A stretch of DNA of 64,000 nt from Pseudomonas sp. AOB-7 (GCF_003696305.1 NZ_RFFK01000001.1:434001-498000); one strand, 5' to 3'. Positions 37,362-46,602 are shown, counted from the first letter of the stretch. Program-made: numbers and translations. Notes: generated by a model not told the origin, from the letters alone.

Positions 37362-38998
37362 AGCGTCTAGCCACGCTGCTCCTTCTCCTGCTGGCCGGCC
37401 AGGCCAGCGCCGAGGCCTTCTTCGCCAGCGTCGACCGCACCCGCCTGAACGAAGGCGAGACCGTGGTGCTGACCCTCGAGTCCACCGACCCGACCCGTTT
37501 CGGCCGGCCGGACCTGAGTCCGCTGGACGAGCACTTCGAAATCCTCGGCAGCCGCCAGGTCAACCGCCTGAGCAACCTCGGCGACACGCCGCGCGCCGCC
37601 ACGCGCTGGATCCTCACCCTGCAACCCAAACACAGCGGCGAGGTGGTGATCCCGCCGATCCGCCTGGAAGATGCCGAAACCCTGCCCATCACCCTGCAGG
37701 TGCAGGCGACCGGCGAGCCGGGCAACGGCGAGAAGCTGGCGCCGGTGTTCATCGACGCCAGCCTGGATCAGGACAGCGTCTACGTGCAGGCCCAGGCCGT
37801 GCTGACCCTGCGCATCTACCACTCGGTGTCGATGTACGACGACAGCAGCCTGACCCCGCTGCAGATGCAGGATGCACGCATCGAGCAACTGGGCGAGCCG
37901 CGCACCTACGAGAAGACCATCGGCGGCGTGCGCCACGGCGTGATCGAGCTGCAGTACGCCATCTACCCGCAGCGCAGCGGCGAGCTGAGCATCCCCGGTC
38001 AGGTGTTCAGCGCCACCCTGGTCGACCGCTCGCGCGGCGACGACTTCCTGCCCTTCGGCCCGCGCGCCGGCAAGGTGTCGCGGGTCAAATCGCCGGACAT
38101 CCCGCTGCAGGTCAAAGCCAAGCCGGCCGAGTACCCGGCCGACGCCCCCTGGCTGCCGGCACGCGCCCTGGGCCTGGCGGAAACCTGGAACCCGCAGCCG
38201 GGACAGAGCCGGGTCGGCGAGTCGCTGACCCGCCGCCTGATCCTCAAGGTCGATGGCCTGTCCAGCGCCCAGCTGCCGCCACTGCCCGCCACCCAGGTCG
38301 ACGGCCTGCGCCGTTATCCGGATCAGCCGCAGCTCAGCGACCAGCGCAGCGAAACCGGCATCATCGGCAGCCGCGAAGACCGCGAGGCGCTGGTGCCGAG
38401 CCGCAGCGGCAGCTTCGAGCTGCCGGCGCTGGAGGTGCTGTGGTGGAACACCCAGACCGACAGCCTGGAACGCACCGCCCTGCCCGCGCGCACCCTGCAG
38501 GTGGCGGAAAACCCGCAGTTGCACAGCGACGAGCCGGCCAGCCCTAGCGTGGTGACCACGCAGGTGCTCGAAGGCCCGCCGTTGTGGCCCTGGCAGCTGG
38601 CCTGCGCCCTGCTCGCCGGCACCAGCCTGCTCGGTTTCGGCCTGTGGTGGCACGCCCGGCGCCAGCCGGCGATCCAACGCGCCGCGCAAAGCGGCCCGAG
38701 CCCGCGCACCCTGCTCGACGACCTCAAGCGCGCCTGCCTGGTCGGCGATGCCCAGACCACCCGCCACGCCCTCGACGCCTGGGCGCGCCAGCAGCCGGAA
38801 ACCCTGGCCGACATGGCGGCGCGCTACGTGCCGCTGTCCGACGCCCTCGACGGCCTCAACGGCGCGCTGTACAGCGAGACCGGCCAGCAGTGGCAGGGCG
38901 AGGAATTGTGGAAAGCGATCCGCAACCTGCCGGCCGCCCAGCAACCGAGCACCGCCACGCAGGAAAGCAGCGCGCTGCCGCCGCTCTACCCACGCTGA
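37358..38998 (+). CDS. BatD-like (oxygen tolerance) secreted/membrane protein
   Basis: A 546-residue protein with a Sec signal peptide (LATLLLLLLAGQASAEAF), repeated Ig-like beta domains typical of BatD (ASVDRTRLNEGETVVLTLES, later LQPKHSGEVVIPPIRLE and YAIYPQRSGELSIPG), one membrane helix near residue 410-430 (WPWQLACALLAGTSLLGFGLWW) and a cytoplasmic helical tail. It is the last gene of the six-gene MoxR-Bat operon. The function is not known beyond the stress-tolerance phenotypes of the operon in other bacteria. Confidence 0.88.
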   Translation: MKRLATLLLLLLAGQASAEAFFASVDRTRLNEGETVVLTLESTDPTRFGRPDLSPLDEHFEILGSRQVNRLSNLGDTPRAATRWILTLQPKHSGEVVIPPIRLEDAETLPITLQVQATGEPGNGEKLAPVFIDASLDQDSVYVQAQAVLTLRIYHSVSMYDDSSLTPLQMQDARIEQLGEPRTYEKTIGGVRHGVIELQYAIYPQRSGELSIPGQVFSATLVDRSRGDDFLPFGPRAGKVSRVKSPDIPLQVKAKPAEYPADAPWLPARALGLAETWNPQPGQSRVGESLTRRLILKVDGLSSAQLPPLPATQVDGLRRYPDQPQLSDQRSETGIIGSREDREALVPSRSGSFELPALEVLWWNTQTDSLERTALPARTLQVAENPQLHSDEPASPSVVTTQVLEGPPLWPWQLACALLAGTSLLGFGLWWHARRQPAIQRAAQSGPSPRTLLDDLKRACLVGDAQTTRHALDAWARQQPETLADMAARYVPLSDALDGLNGALYSETGQQWQGEELWKAIRNLPAAQQPSTATQESSALPPLYPR

Positions 38999-39308
38999 CG
39001 GCGATATTGCGGGTGCGCACGGCGCCGCCAGGGTCGATCGCAGGCAGGCTTGGGTAGGGTGCGCCGCGCGCACCGGCTATCGGGCATTTATCCGCTGTAG
39101 CCGTCCACCCTTGATCGGCAGCCGTTGTCGGTAGTTCGCCAACGCAGGACGTCCCCCCCGTATCCATCGGAACCGGCTGCCGGCGAAGGCCCCGGATTTC
39201 ATCCGGGCTACCGGCGCCAGCGCGTGCCTTCGCCAGCGCCCCCCGGTTGACGGACGAGCCTGGCGGCCTATCCGCCCTGCGGCGCGGCGCACCCCAGCGC
39301 CATAAAAA
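38999..39308. other. Gene-free 310-bp stretch built from palindromic repeats
   Basis: I see no gene here. It holds GGTGCGCACGGCGC (39012-39025), its counterpart GTAGGGTGCGCCGCGCGCACC (39054-39074, giving a loop element), and a reversed GTAGCCCGG repeat (39191-39211, CCCGGATTTCATCCGGGCTAC). The remainder is GC-rich sequence of no clear role between two converging transcription units. Confidence 0.55.
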
Positions 39309-39332
39309 AACCGCGGCCCAAGGGCCGCGGTT
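39309..39332 (-). terminator. Terminator of the YCF48-RND unit
   Basis: AACCGCGGCCC (39309-39319) and GGGCCGCGGTT (39322-39332) pair perfectly. On the minus strand the stem is followed by seven T, 20 bases after the RND gene stop. Confidence 0.9.
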
Positions 39333-39352
39333 CTTTTGCTGCAGGTCAGGCA

Positions 39353-41707
39353 TCAGCCCTTGGCGCGCAGCTTCTCCGGGTTGATCAGGAAGCGGGCCAG
39401 GGCCGGCAGCAGCCAGATCGCGCCGATCATGTTCCAGAGGAACATGAAGGTCAGCATCAGGCCCATGTCGGCCTGGAACTTGATCGCCGAGAAGATCCAG
39501 GTCGCCACGCCGATGGCCAGGCACACGCCGGTGAACAGCACCGCCTTGCCGGTGGACTTGAGGGTCTCGTAGTAGGCGTCCTGCAGCGACAGGCCCTGAC
39601 GCAGGTAGGTCTCCATGCGGCTGTAGATGTAGATGCCGTAGTCCACGCCGATGCCCACACCGAGGGCGATCACCGGCAGGGTGGCGACCTTGACGCCGAT
39701 GCCCATGTAGGCCATCAGGGCGTTGCCGAGGATCGAGGTCAGCACCAGCGGCAGGATCACGCACAGGGTCGCGGCCAGCGAACGAAAGGTCAGCAGGCAC
39801 ATGATGCTCACCGCCGCGTAGACCGCGATCAGCATGGTGGTCTCGGACGCGGCGATCACCTCGTTGGTGGCCGCCTCGATACCGGCGTTACCGGCCGCCA
39901 GCACCACCTGCAGCTCGTCGCTGCTGTGCTGCTTAGCGAACGCCTCGGCGGCGGCCACGGCACGCGACAGGGTCTCGGCCTTGTGGTCCTCGAGGAACAC
40001 CAGCACCGGCGCCACCGAGCAATCGGCGTTGTACAGGCCTTCGGCACGAGCGATGGAGTTGTTCAGCACGTCCTGGTTGCGCGACAGGGTTTCCCATTTC
40101 AGGTTGCCCTCGTTCATGCCCTTGATCACCTGCTTGGACACGGTGACCATGGAGATGGCCGATTGCACGCCCTGGGTGTTCTCCATCTGCCACATCAGCT
40201 CGTCCATGGCGGCCAGGGCCGGATAGGTGGAGCAGCCTTCGGTGGCAGTCTTGATCATCACCACCAGCACGTCGGAGCTGGTCGAGTAGTTGCGGATGAC
40301 GAAGTCGTTGTCCAGGTTGTAGCGCGAGTCTGGATGCAGTTCCGGGGCGCCCTGGTCGAGGTCGCCGATCTTCAGGTTCTGCCCGTACCAGACGCCGCCG
40401 GCCAGGGCCACCACGGCGACCACCACGGAGATCGGCGCCACCATCGGGTGGGCGAAGTTGGAGATGGCACGCCACAGCGGATGGTCCTTGGCTGCCTCTT
40501 CGCGGCTGATCTTCACCGCCTTCTTGCTGATGCCGATGTAGGAAATCATTACCGGCAGCAGGATCAGGTTGGTCAGGATGATCACCGCCACGCCCATCGA
40601 GGCACCGATGGCCAGTTCGCGGATCACGCCGATGTCGATCAGCAGCAGAGTGACGAAGCCCACGGCGTCGGACAGCAGCGCCACCAGGCCGGGGATGAAC
40701 AGCTGACGGAAGGCCATGCGCGCGGCGGACAGGGCGTCGGTCGCCTCACCCGAGGCCATGGCGATGCCATTGATCTTCTGCACCCCGTGGGAGATGCCGA
40801 TGGCGAATACCAGGAACGGCACCAGCATCGAATAGGGGTCGAGACCGAAGCCCAGGGTATGCAACAGGCCGAGCTGCCAGACCACCGCGATCAGCGTGGT
40901 GATGACCACCGCCAGGGTGCTCTTGAAGCAGTGGGTGAACCACAGCAGCAGGACGAAGGTGATGCCGATCGCCACGGCGAAGAACAGCGCCACGCCGAAC
41001 AGGCCGTCGATCAGGTCGCCGACCTTCTTGGCGAAGCCGATGATGTGCACCTTAACGTCGGGGTTCTGCGCCTGGTATTTCTCGCGAATCTTCTCTTCCA
41101 GCTCGTGGGAGAACTTCTGGTAGTCCAAGGACACCAGCTTGCTCTGGTCGTTGGGGTCCGGGTAGGACTCCAGCAGCGGCACGTCGATGATGCTCGACTT
41201 GAAGTTGTTCGCCACCAGGCGGCCGATCTGTCCGGACTTGAGGATGTTGCTGCGCAGGTCCTCCAGGCTTTCCACGGAACCGTCGTAGGTCTGCGGAATC
41301 ACCTCGCCGCCGGCGAAGCCTTCCTCGGTCACTTCGGTCCAGCGCACGCTGGGGCTCCACAGCGACTTGAGGCCGGAACGATCGACGCCGGGGATGTAGA
41401 ACACCTCGTCGTGGATCTGCCGCAGGGTCTCCATGTATTCCTTGCTGAAGATGTCGCCCTCGGTGGCTTCCACCGAGATGCGCACCGTATTGCCCAGGTT
41501 GGCCAGGTCGTTACGGTGCTCGAGCATCTTCTGGATATAGGGGTGACCCAGCGGAATCATCTTCTCGAAGCTGGTCTGCGGGCGTACCTGGGCGGCCTGG
41601 TAGAACAGGAACAGGCTGATCAGCAGGCAGATCAGGATCACCGCCGGGCGATTGTTGAAAATCAGCCGCTCGAGGAAAGAGGCAGGCGTTTGTTGATGCT
41701 TGGTCAT
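39353..41707 (-). CDS. MMPL/RND-superfamily membrane transporter
   Basis: A 784-residue inner-membrane protein with the two-repeat RND/MMPL layout: one helix plus a periplasmic loop plus a five-helix bundle, twice. The first bundle begins near residue 235 (FAVAIGITFVLLLWF) and has FAIGISHGVQKING. The second has LGVGIGVDYGIYIYSRMETYL, with the Asp-Tyr pair typical of MMPL/sterol-sensing-like RND permeases. It is much shorter than drug RND pumps and there is no adaptor gene. Relatives move lipids or hopanoids to the outer membrane. It lies 18 bp downstream of the YCF48-type gene, near DUF1329 and DUF1302 genes, which suggests a common envelope pathway for a hydrophobic substrate (inferred). Confidence 0.87.
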   Translation of the reverse strand: MTKHQQTPASFLERLIFNNRPAVILICLLISLFLFYQAAQVRPQTSFEKMIPLGHPYIQKMLEHRNDLANLGNTVRISVEATEGDIFSKEYMETLRQIHDEVFYIPGVDRSGLKSLWSPSVRWTEVTEEGFAGGEVIPQTYDGSVESLEDLRSNILKSGQIGRLVANNFKSSIIDVPLLESYPDPNDQSKLVSLDYQKFSHELEEKIREKYQAQNPDVKVHIIGFAKKVGDLIDGLFGVALFFAVAIGITFVLLLWFTHCFKSTLAVVITTLIAVVWQLGLLHTLGFGLDPYSMLVPFLVFAIGISHGVQKINGIAMASGEATDALSAARMAFRQLFIPGLVALLSDAVGFVTLLLIDIGVIRELAIGASMGVAVIILTNLILLPVMISYIGISKKAVKISREEAAKDHPLWRAISNFAHPMVAPISVVVAVVALAGGVWYGQNLKIGDLDQGAPELHPDSRYNLDNDFVIRNYSTSSDVLVVMIKTATEGCSTYPALAAMDELMWQMENTQGVQSAISMVTVSKQVIKGMNEGNLKWETLSRNQDVLNNSIARAEGLYNADCSVAPVLVFLEDHKAETLSRAVAAAEAFAKQHSSDELQVVLAAGNAGIEAATNEVIAASETTMLIAVYAAVSIMCLLTFRSLAATLCVILPLVLTSILGNALMAYMGIGVKVATLPVIALGVGIGVDYGIYIYSRMETYLRQGLSLQDAYYETLKSTGKAVLFTGVCLAIGVATWIFSAIKFQADMGLMLTFMFLWNMIGAIWLLPALARFLINPEKLRAKG

Positions 41708-41725
41708 GCAAAGGCTCCCGGCTTG

Positions 41726-42820
41726 TTATTGTTGGCCCAGATCGGCGCCGGTCGCGGCGGCGAGGTGAACGCCGCCCTGCCCCACCAGGATCAGGTTGCC
41801 GTTATCCAGTGCAGTTACCCCGGCCAGCGAGATGCGGTCGGGACGGTTGATCAGGCTGAAACTCTGCCCATGGTCGGTGCTGCGCAGCACGGTGCCGCCA
41901 TGGCCGACCACGGCGATGCTGCCGTCGGCCAGCAGGGTGCCATCGGCCAGGCCGAACTCCAGCGGGCCGTTGTTCGGCGTGTTGATGACGATCTGCTGCC
42001 AGCTGTCGCCGAAATCGGTGGAGCGGAACAGGTGGCCGCGCAGGCCGTAGGCCAGCAGGGTGCCGGCCTGGTCGGTGCCGAGCACGCCGAACAGCGAGCC
42101 ATCGTAGGGCTGCTCCTCGATGCGTTCCCAGGTCTGTCCCCAATCGGCGGAACGGAACATCTGACCGAGTTCGCCGACGACGAACAGCCCCGCATCCTTC
42201 ACCGAGGTGATGGCATTGAGGTGATAGGCATCTTCGTTGTCGAGGCGGTCGCTGACGTCTTCCCAGTTCTGCCCGCCGTCGCTGGTTTCCAGCAGCGCGC
42301 CGTAGGCGCCGATGGCGTAGCCGGTTTGCAGGTCCTTGAACCAGATGTCCAGCAGCGGCGCTTCGCGCTCGAGGTCTTCGAACTGCTTGGTCCAGCTCAG
42401 GCCGCCGTCACTGGTGGCGAGGATCTGCGCGTCGTGGCCGACAGCCCAGCCATGCTGCGCATCGACGAAGAACAGCGAGGTGAGCATCTGCCGGCTGGGC
42501 ACCTTGGCCTGCGTCCAGCTCTGTCCCTGGTCGTCGGAATAAAGGATATGGCCGCGGTCGCCGACGGCGACCAGGCGCTTGCCGGTGTTGACCACATCGA
42601 GCAGCAGGCTGTGCACCGCCTGGGGCGACTCGATGGCATAGCCGGCCTCTGCGGCAGCCGAGGTTTCGGCCTGCAGCGGCGCGGCGGCGAAGCTCAACAC
42701 GGACAGCACACTGCACAGCGAGAGCGCTTTGGCCAGCGGCGAATGGACACGGAGCGCCGGTTTGCGCGCCAGGATGGACGCCAGACCGGACTGGGTGCGC
42801 CGCATGACGGGCTCACTCAT
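41726..42820 (-). CDS. Secreted YCF48/BNR-type beta-propeller protein
   Basis: A 364-residue protein with a long N-terminus and Sec signal peptide (SLCSVLSVLSFAAAPLQAET, cleavage about residue 51). The mature part consists of BNR/YCF48 propeller blades, each with an S/T-x-D-x-G-x-x-W core: YSDDQGQSW, TSDGGLSW, TSDGGQNW, SADWGQTW, STDFGDSW, STDHGQSF. In photosystem II assembly YCF48 is a scaffold; bacterial paralogues have no assigned role. A GGGGGAAGG site precedes the ATG and a good sigma-70 promoter lies upstream. It is co-transcribed with the RND permease gene, so it may be a periplasmic partner of that permease. Confidence 0.85.
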   Translation of the reverse strand: MSEPVMRRTQSGLASILARKPALRVHSPLAKALSLCSVLSVLSFAAAPLQAETSAAAEAGYAIESPQAVHSLLLDVVNTGKRLVAVGDRGHILYSDDQGQSWTQAKVPSRQMLTSLFFVDAQHGWAVGHDAQILATSDGGLSWTKQFEDLEREAPLLDIWFKDLQTGYAIGAYGALLETSDGGQNWEDVSDRLDNEDAYHLNAITSVKDAGLFVVGELGQMFRSADWGQTWERIEEQPYDGSLFGVLGTDQAGTLLAYGLRGHLFRSTDFGDSWQQIVINTPNNGPLEFGLADGTLLADGSIAVVGHGGTVLRSTDHGQSFSLINRPDRISLAGVTALDNGNLILVGQGGVHLAAATGADLGQQ

Positions 42821-42872
42821 ATACCTTCCCCCTTATTGTTATAGGCGGTACTGCCTGATTAGCAGGCCGCTC

Positions 42873-42902
42873 ATCCTAGCGAGCTTCGGAAAGCCCTGAC
42901 AA
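42873..42902 (-). promoter_or_regulatory. Sigma-70 promoter of the YCF48-RND unit
   Basis: On the minus strand TTGTCA (42902-42897) and TAGGAT (42878-42873) are 18 bp apart. Start near 42866 gives a leader of about 46 nt ending in a strong ribosome site. With the terminator at 42973 this separates the unit from the DUF1329 transcript. Confidence 0.6.
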
Positions 42903-42972
42903 TCGGCGCGACGTTATGTTTTGTTAAGGCCGCAGCCGCTTGAGCACGGCCCATTCGCCGAGCTGATACGAA

Positions 42973-42998
42973 AAGGCCGCTACTACTGTAGCGGCCTT
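42973..42998 (-). terminator. Terminator of the DUF1329 gene
   Basis: AAGGCCGCTAC (42973-42983) pairs with GTAGCGGCCTT (42988-42998). On the minus strand TTTT overlaps and follows the stem, about 20 bases after the DUF1329 stop. Confidence 0.85.
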
Positions 42999-43018
42999 CG
43001 CGTGAGACTACACGACTA

Positions 43019-44389
43019 TTAGCGGGTGCCGCGACGACGCAGGGCGGCCGGCTTGAAATAACCGTCGTCCGGAATCGCCTGGCTGAAGTCGATGGTGTTG
43101 TTCTCTTCGTTGTCCAGGTTCTGCACGTGGTAGCGACGCGCCTGCAGATCGTGGAACACGTCCAGCGCGGACCAGGTGGTCGGCAGGTCGTAGTAGTTCT
43201 TCAGGTAGGCGATGGATACGCGCCACAGCTCGCCGCGACCGTCGTACTGATCCACCACCGCGGCCTGCCAGCTGTCCTCGTCGAGGAACAGGGTGCGCTT
43301 GGAATAGATGTGGCGGGCGCCGGACTTCAGCGTACCTTCCACCACCCAGACGCGGTGCAGCTCGTTGCGGGTCAGCGCCGGGTTGAGGTGGCCGACCTGC
43401 AGCAGATCCTTGTACTTCACGTCCGGGCTGGTGACCTGGTAGTTGTTGTAGGGGATGTAGATTTCCTTCTTGCCCACCAGTTTCCAGTCGTAGCGATCCG
43501 GCGCACCGTTGAACATGTCGGTGTCGTCGGCGGTACGCAGGCCGTCGGCGGCAGCGATCGGGGTGTCGTAGGCCAGGTTCGGCGCACGCCGCACGCGACG
43601 CTGGCCAGCGTTGTAGCCCCAGGCCTGACGCGGCTCCTTGACCTGATCCAGGGTCTCGTGAACCAGGGTGGCGCCACCGGCCAGGCGCGCCGGGCTGGTG
43701 GTGAACGACAGGTAGTAGAACATGATGTTGTTCAGATCGGCGAAGGAGCCGTTCTGCATGTAGTACTTGAACATCGCCTCCTGCTGCGAGGTCACCAGCG
43801 AGTAGGCGCCGTTGCGCTGCACCGCCACTTCCGAGGCGCGGCGCACGATGTAGGTGCCGCGGTAGCGGGCGATGTGGTTCCACAGCGCCTCGACGCCGTT
43901 CTGCGGAATCGGGAACGGGATGCCGCCATAGGCATTGCTGAAGCCGTTACCGCCATCGGCCAGCTTGGCGCTGGTGGCGTTCTTGATGCTGTTGTCGTAG
44001 ACCCACTGCGGCGCGGAGCCGGAGCGGCGGGTCTGGTACACCGGCATCTGGTAGGTTTCCGGATAGGCCTTGAACATGGCGATCTGACCCGGGGTCAGGT
44101 TGGCCTCGTACTGGCTCAGGTTGGCCGCGGTGATGGTGAACAGCGGCTTGTCTTCCGGGAACGGATTGACGTGGTGCTGGCCCGAGCGGGTGTAACCGGC
44201 CGGCGCCTGGGTGATGCCGCCGGTCCAGGCCGGGATGGTGCCGGCGGCGTTGCCGGCCTTCTCGGCGCCGAAGGGGGTCAGGGTATCGCCGAGCTTGGCG
44301 GCTTCCTGCGGGGAAACGGCTGCCAGTGCGGTGCCGGCGGAAAACGCCAGTGCAACGGCTACGGCCATCAGCCTGTGCTTGTTCAGCAT
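43019..44389 (-). CDS. DUF1329-family periplasmic (LolB-like) protein
   Basis: A 456-residue exported protein: signal peptide (MAVAVALAFSAGTALA, cleavage after ALA about residue 23), then the DUF1329 domain over the rest (SPQEAAKLGDTLTPFGAEKAGN, PAWTGGI, ... GQRRVRRAPNLAYDTP ... YIPYNNY ... HRVWVVEGTLKSGARHIYSKRTLFLDED). From family knowledge, DUF1329 proteins are predicted to adopt a LolA/LolB-like beta fold that can hold a lipid, and they nearly always pair with DUF1302 outer-membrane proteins. GGAGA precedes the ATG. It follows the DUF1302 gene after 212 bp containing a 140-bp palindrome. The substrate is unknown. Confidence 0.88.
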   Translation of the reverse strand: MLNKHRLMAVAVALAFSAGTALAAVSPQEAAKLGDTLTPFGAEKAGNAAGTIPAWTGGITQAPAGYTRSGQHHVNPFPEDKPLFTITAANLSQYEANLTPGQIAMFKAYPETYQMPVYQTRRSGSAPQWVYDNSIKNATSAKLADGGNGFSNAYGGIPFPIPQNGVEALWNHIARYRGTYIVRRASEVAVQRNGAYSLVTSQQEAMFKYYMQNGSFADLNNIMFYYLSFTTSPARLAGGATLVHETLDQVKEPRQAWGYNAGQRRVRRAPNLAYDTPIAAADGLRTADDTDMFNGAPDRYDWKLVGKKEIYIPYNNYQVTSPDVKYKDLLQVGHLNPALTRNELHRVWVVEGTLKSGARHIYSKRTLFLDEDSWQAAVVDQYDGRGELWRVSIAYLKNYYDLPTTWSALDVFHDLQARRYHVQNLDNEENNTIDFSQAIPDDGYFKPAALRRRGTR

Positions 44390-44460
44390 GGTAATTCTCC
44401 GTGAAGAGTCTGGCCGAACGCCCTGCGGCGCCCGGCTGTTTTTCTGGTTATGGGTCTTTA

Positions 44461-44600
44461 GAGCCTGTTTACGATCTCGCGAGCTAGAGATAAACGGTGG
44501 CGAAAACGGCCGAGGAAGCGGAGTTTACGTATGTAAATGAGCATTCCGAGGTCGTTTTCAACGCCGTTTAGCCGACGCGCAGCAGATCGTGGACAGGATC
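44461..44600. repeat. 140-bp symmetric imperfect palindrome
   Basis: The whole segment is an indel-free inverted repeat centred at 44530.5. The inner arms 44491-44528 and 44533-44570 match at 26 of 38 positions (TAAACGG, GAAAACG, CC, GGAA, TTTAC conserved), around a GTAT loop. The outer ends (GAGCCTGTTTACGATCT and its partner ending at 44600) match at 14 of 17. It fills the gap between the DUF1302 stop and the DUF1329 leader. It could be a MITE-like repeat or a large RNA hairpin controlling the ratio of the two proteins. Confidence 0.7.
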
Positions 44601-44601
44601 G

Positions 44602-46602
44602 TTAGAAGGAGTACTTGACGTTGACGCCGACGTTGTCGCGGTCGCGCGAACCGTTGTTCTGCCCGGCACCGTAGAACTCGGTGTACTGGATCTCGGCTTC
44701 CAGGCTGTTCAGGTAGCTGGCGCGCATGCCGACGGTGTAGGCCATGCGGCCTTCGACGAAGTTGCCGGTCTGGTGCGAGTTGCCCTCGAAGTCGTGCTTG
44801 AACACGGCGAACGGCGACAGGTTGACGCCGGCGTAGACGTCGTTCCAGGTGCCGGACATGACCAGGGTGTAGCCGTAGGCGTTCTTGTTGATCTGGTCGT
44901 CGCGGTCATAGCCAGAAACGTAGGAGTTGTTCGGCCGGCCGGCGTAGTAGCGCACGTTGCCCTGGTAATCGACGTACTGCAGGCTGTCGCCGCGCACGTG
45001 CTCGGACGCCAGCTCGGCGACGCCGAACAGCGAGTCGAAGCCCAGCGACGGACCGAAGTTGTAGATGGTGCCCAGCGAGGTGTTGAAGGCCTCGACGCGG
45101 GTGGAGTTGTGGATCTGATCGTCGATATCGACCATCTGACCGCCGATGTTCACCGGGCGGCCGGCAGACAGGTGGGCGGCCTGGCCGAGCAGGTCGCCGA
45201 GCAGGTCGTTGGTGGTGGCGATGCCGATCGGCAGGTTCGGCCGGTAGGACAGCTCGCCGAACACCGAGGCCTCGCCGACCGTGGTGTTGAAGCTCATGCC
45301 GTACATGCGGATATCTTCGGCGTACTCGCGGCGGGCGTTGACCTGGTTGGCCACGTCCACGGCGGCGGCGCCGTTGACCAGGCCCAGCACGGTAGCCGCG
45401 GCCGGGTTGCTGGCGGCCTGACTGACCAGATCGTCGTAGCTGGTGGCGCTGACGCCCAGCAGGCTGCCCAGGCTGGCCAGCTGATCGATATTCAGGCCGG
45501 CGTAGGTGGAGTTGATATCGGCGTAGATGGTCGGTTCTTTGGCGTGGTAGTTGACGAAGTAGAAGCCGAACTCGGTGGAGTTGAGCTCTTCGGCGATATA
45601 ACGGAAGGCGACGCCGAACTGGCCATCGTTCTTGGCATTGATGTCGGAGCCGACGTTGGCCACCTTGATCACGCCGTTGCTGTCCAGATAGTTGGTGCCC
45701 TGCAAGCCGCCGAAATTAGCCGGCAGACCGGCGAAACCGCCATTCACCGCGCCGTTGTAAACGGTCTGGAACAGCGGATTGGACAGTGCATCGACCGTGG
45801 TGTAGGCGGTATTGCCGCCATCGGCGAACAGATCGGTCTCGGAGAAATAGGTGCCCACCGGGTCGACCGCGGTTTCCTTCCAGTTCCACTGGTAGAAGGC
45901 TTCCATCGACAGATTGTCGGTCAGGCCGAGGTTGAAGCTCAGCGCCTCGACCGGCACCAGCACTTCCTTCACTTCCGAACCGGGCAGGCGGAACTTGGCG
46001 GCGTCGACCGGGTTGGTGGTGTTCACCCCGCCGCGGTAGAACAGACCTTCGCCCCAGTTGAACACCTGCTTGCCGAGACGGCCGGAGACCGGCATATCGC
46101 CCACGTCCCAGTTGCCGTAGACATAGGCATCGAGGATCTGCGCATCGCGGCCGGCCTTGTGCCGGGTCTCGTAGGTGAAGCTGTCGTCGCGCGGGAAATT
46201 CTGGCTCGGCTGGGCCGGATCGTTGGCGCCGTAGTAGTCGTTGCGCTTGTCCATGATCTGGGTGTCGTAGAACGCGGTGCCGCGCACGAACACGCCGTAG
46301 TTCTGATACGAGGCTTCCAGATCGGTGGTGATCTTGAACACTTCGGAAACCAGGCCGGTATCGAAGTTGCGGTTGCCGTCGTTGGTGTTGATGTCGTTGT
46401 TGCTCTTGTCCTGGCCCTGCACGCGCCACAGCTGGCCGTAGGACACGGTGGTATCGATGGAACCGGTGATTTCATTGTCGGCGAAGCTGAACTCCACCGC
46501 CTGAACCTGGGCGGCAACCAGCAACGGCAGGACGCCAGCGAACGCGAAGCCGGCGGTGGCCGGGGCAAATCGCAGAACGGGCTTGCGGGACTTAATTTCC
46601 AT
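44602..46602 (-). CDS. DUF1302-family outer membrane beta-barrel protein
   Basis: A 666-residue exported protein with signal peptide (FAPATAGFAFAGVLPLLVAAQVQA, cleavage about residue 35) and a mature part beginning VEFSFADNEITGSIDTTVSYG. It is rich in alternating aromatic/hydrophobic strands and ends in VNVKYSF, the C-terminal Phe recognised by the BAM complex. These features and residues such as RLGKQVFNWGEGLFYRGGVNTTNP are those of DUF1302 proteins, which occur with DUF1329 in clusters for breakdown or transport of hydrophobic compounds. The start is the ATG behind CGGAG, well inside the longest frame. It probably forms the outer-membrane conduit of this locus (inferred). Confidence 0.88.
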   Translation of the reverse strand: MEIKSRKPVLRFAPATAGFAFAGVLPLLVAAQVQAVEFSFADNEITGSIDTTVSYGQLWRVQGQDKSNNDINTNDGNRNFDTGLVSEVFKITTDLEASYQNYGVFVRGTAFYDTQIMDKRNDYYGANDPAQPSQNFPRDDSFTYETRHKAGRDAQILDAYVYGNWDVGDMPVSGRLGKQVFNWGEGLFYRGGVNTTNPVDAAKFRLPGSEVKEVLVPVEALSFNLGLTDNLSMEAFYQWNWKETAVDPVGTYFSETDLFADGGNTAYTTVDALSNPLFQTVYNGAVNGGFAGLPANFGGLQGTNYLDSNGVIKVANVGSDINAKNDGQFGVAFRYIAEELNSTEFGFYFVNYHAKEPTIYADINSTYAGLNIDQLASLGSLLGVSATSYDDLVSQAASNPAAATVLGLVNGAAAVDVANQVNARREYAEDIRMYGMSFNTTVGEASVFGELSYRPNLPIGIATTNDLLGDLLGQAAHLSAGRPVNIGGQMVDIDDQIHNSTRVEAFNTSLGTIYNFGPSLGFDSLFGVAELASEHVRGDSLQYVDYQGNVRYYAGRPNNSYVSGYDRDDQINKNAYGYTLVMSGTWNDVYAGVNLSPFAVFKHDFEGNSHQTGNFVEGRMAYTVGMRASYLNSLEAEIQYTEFYGAGQNNGSRDRDNVGVNVKYSF

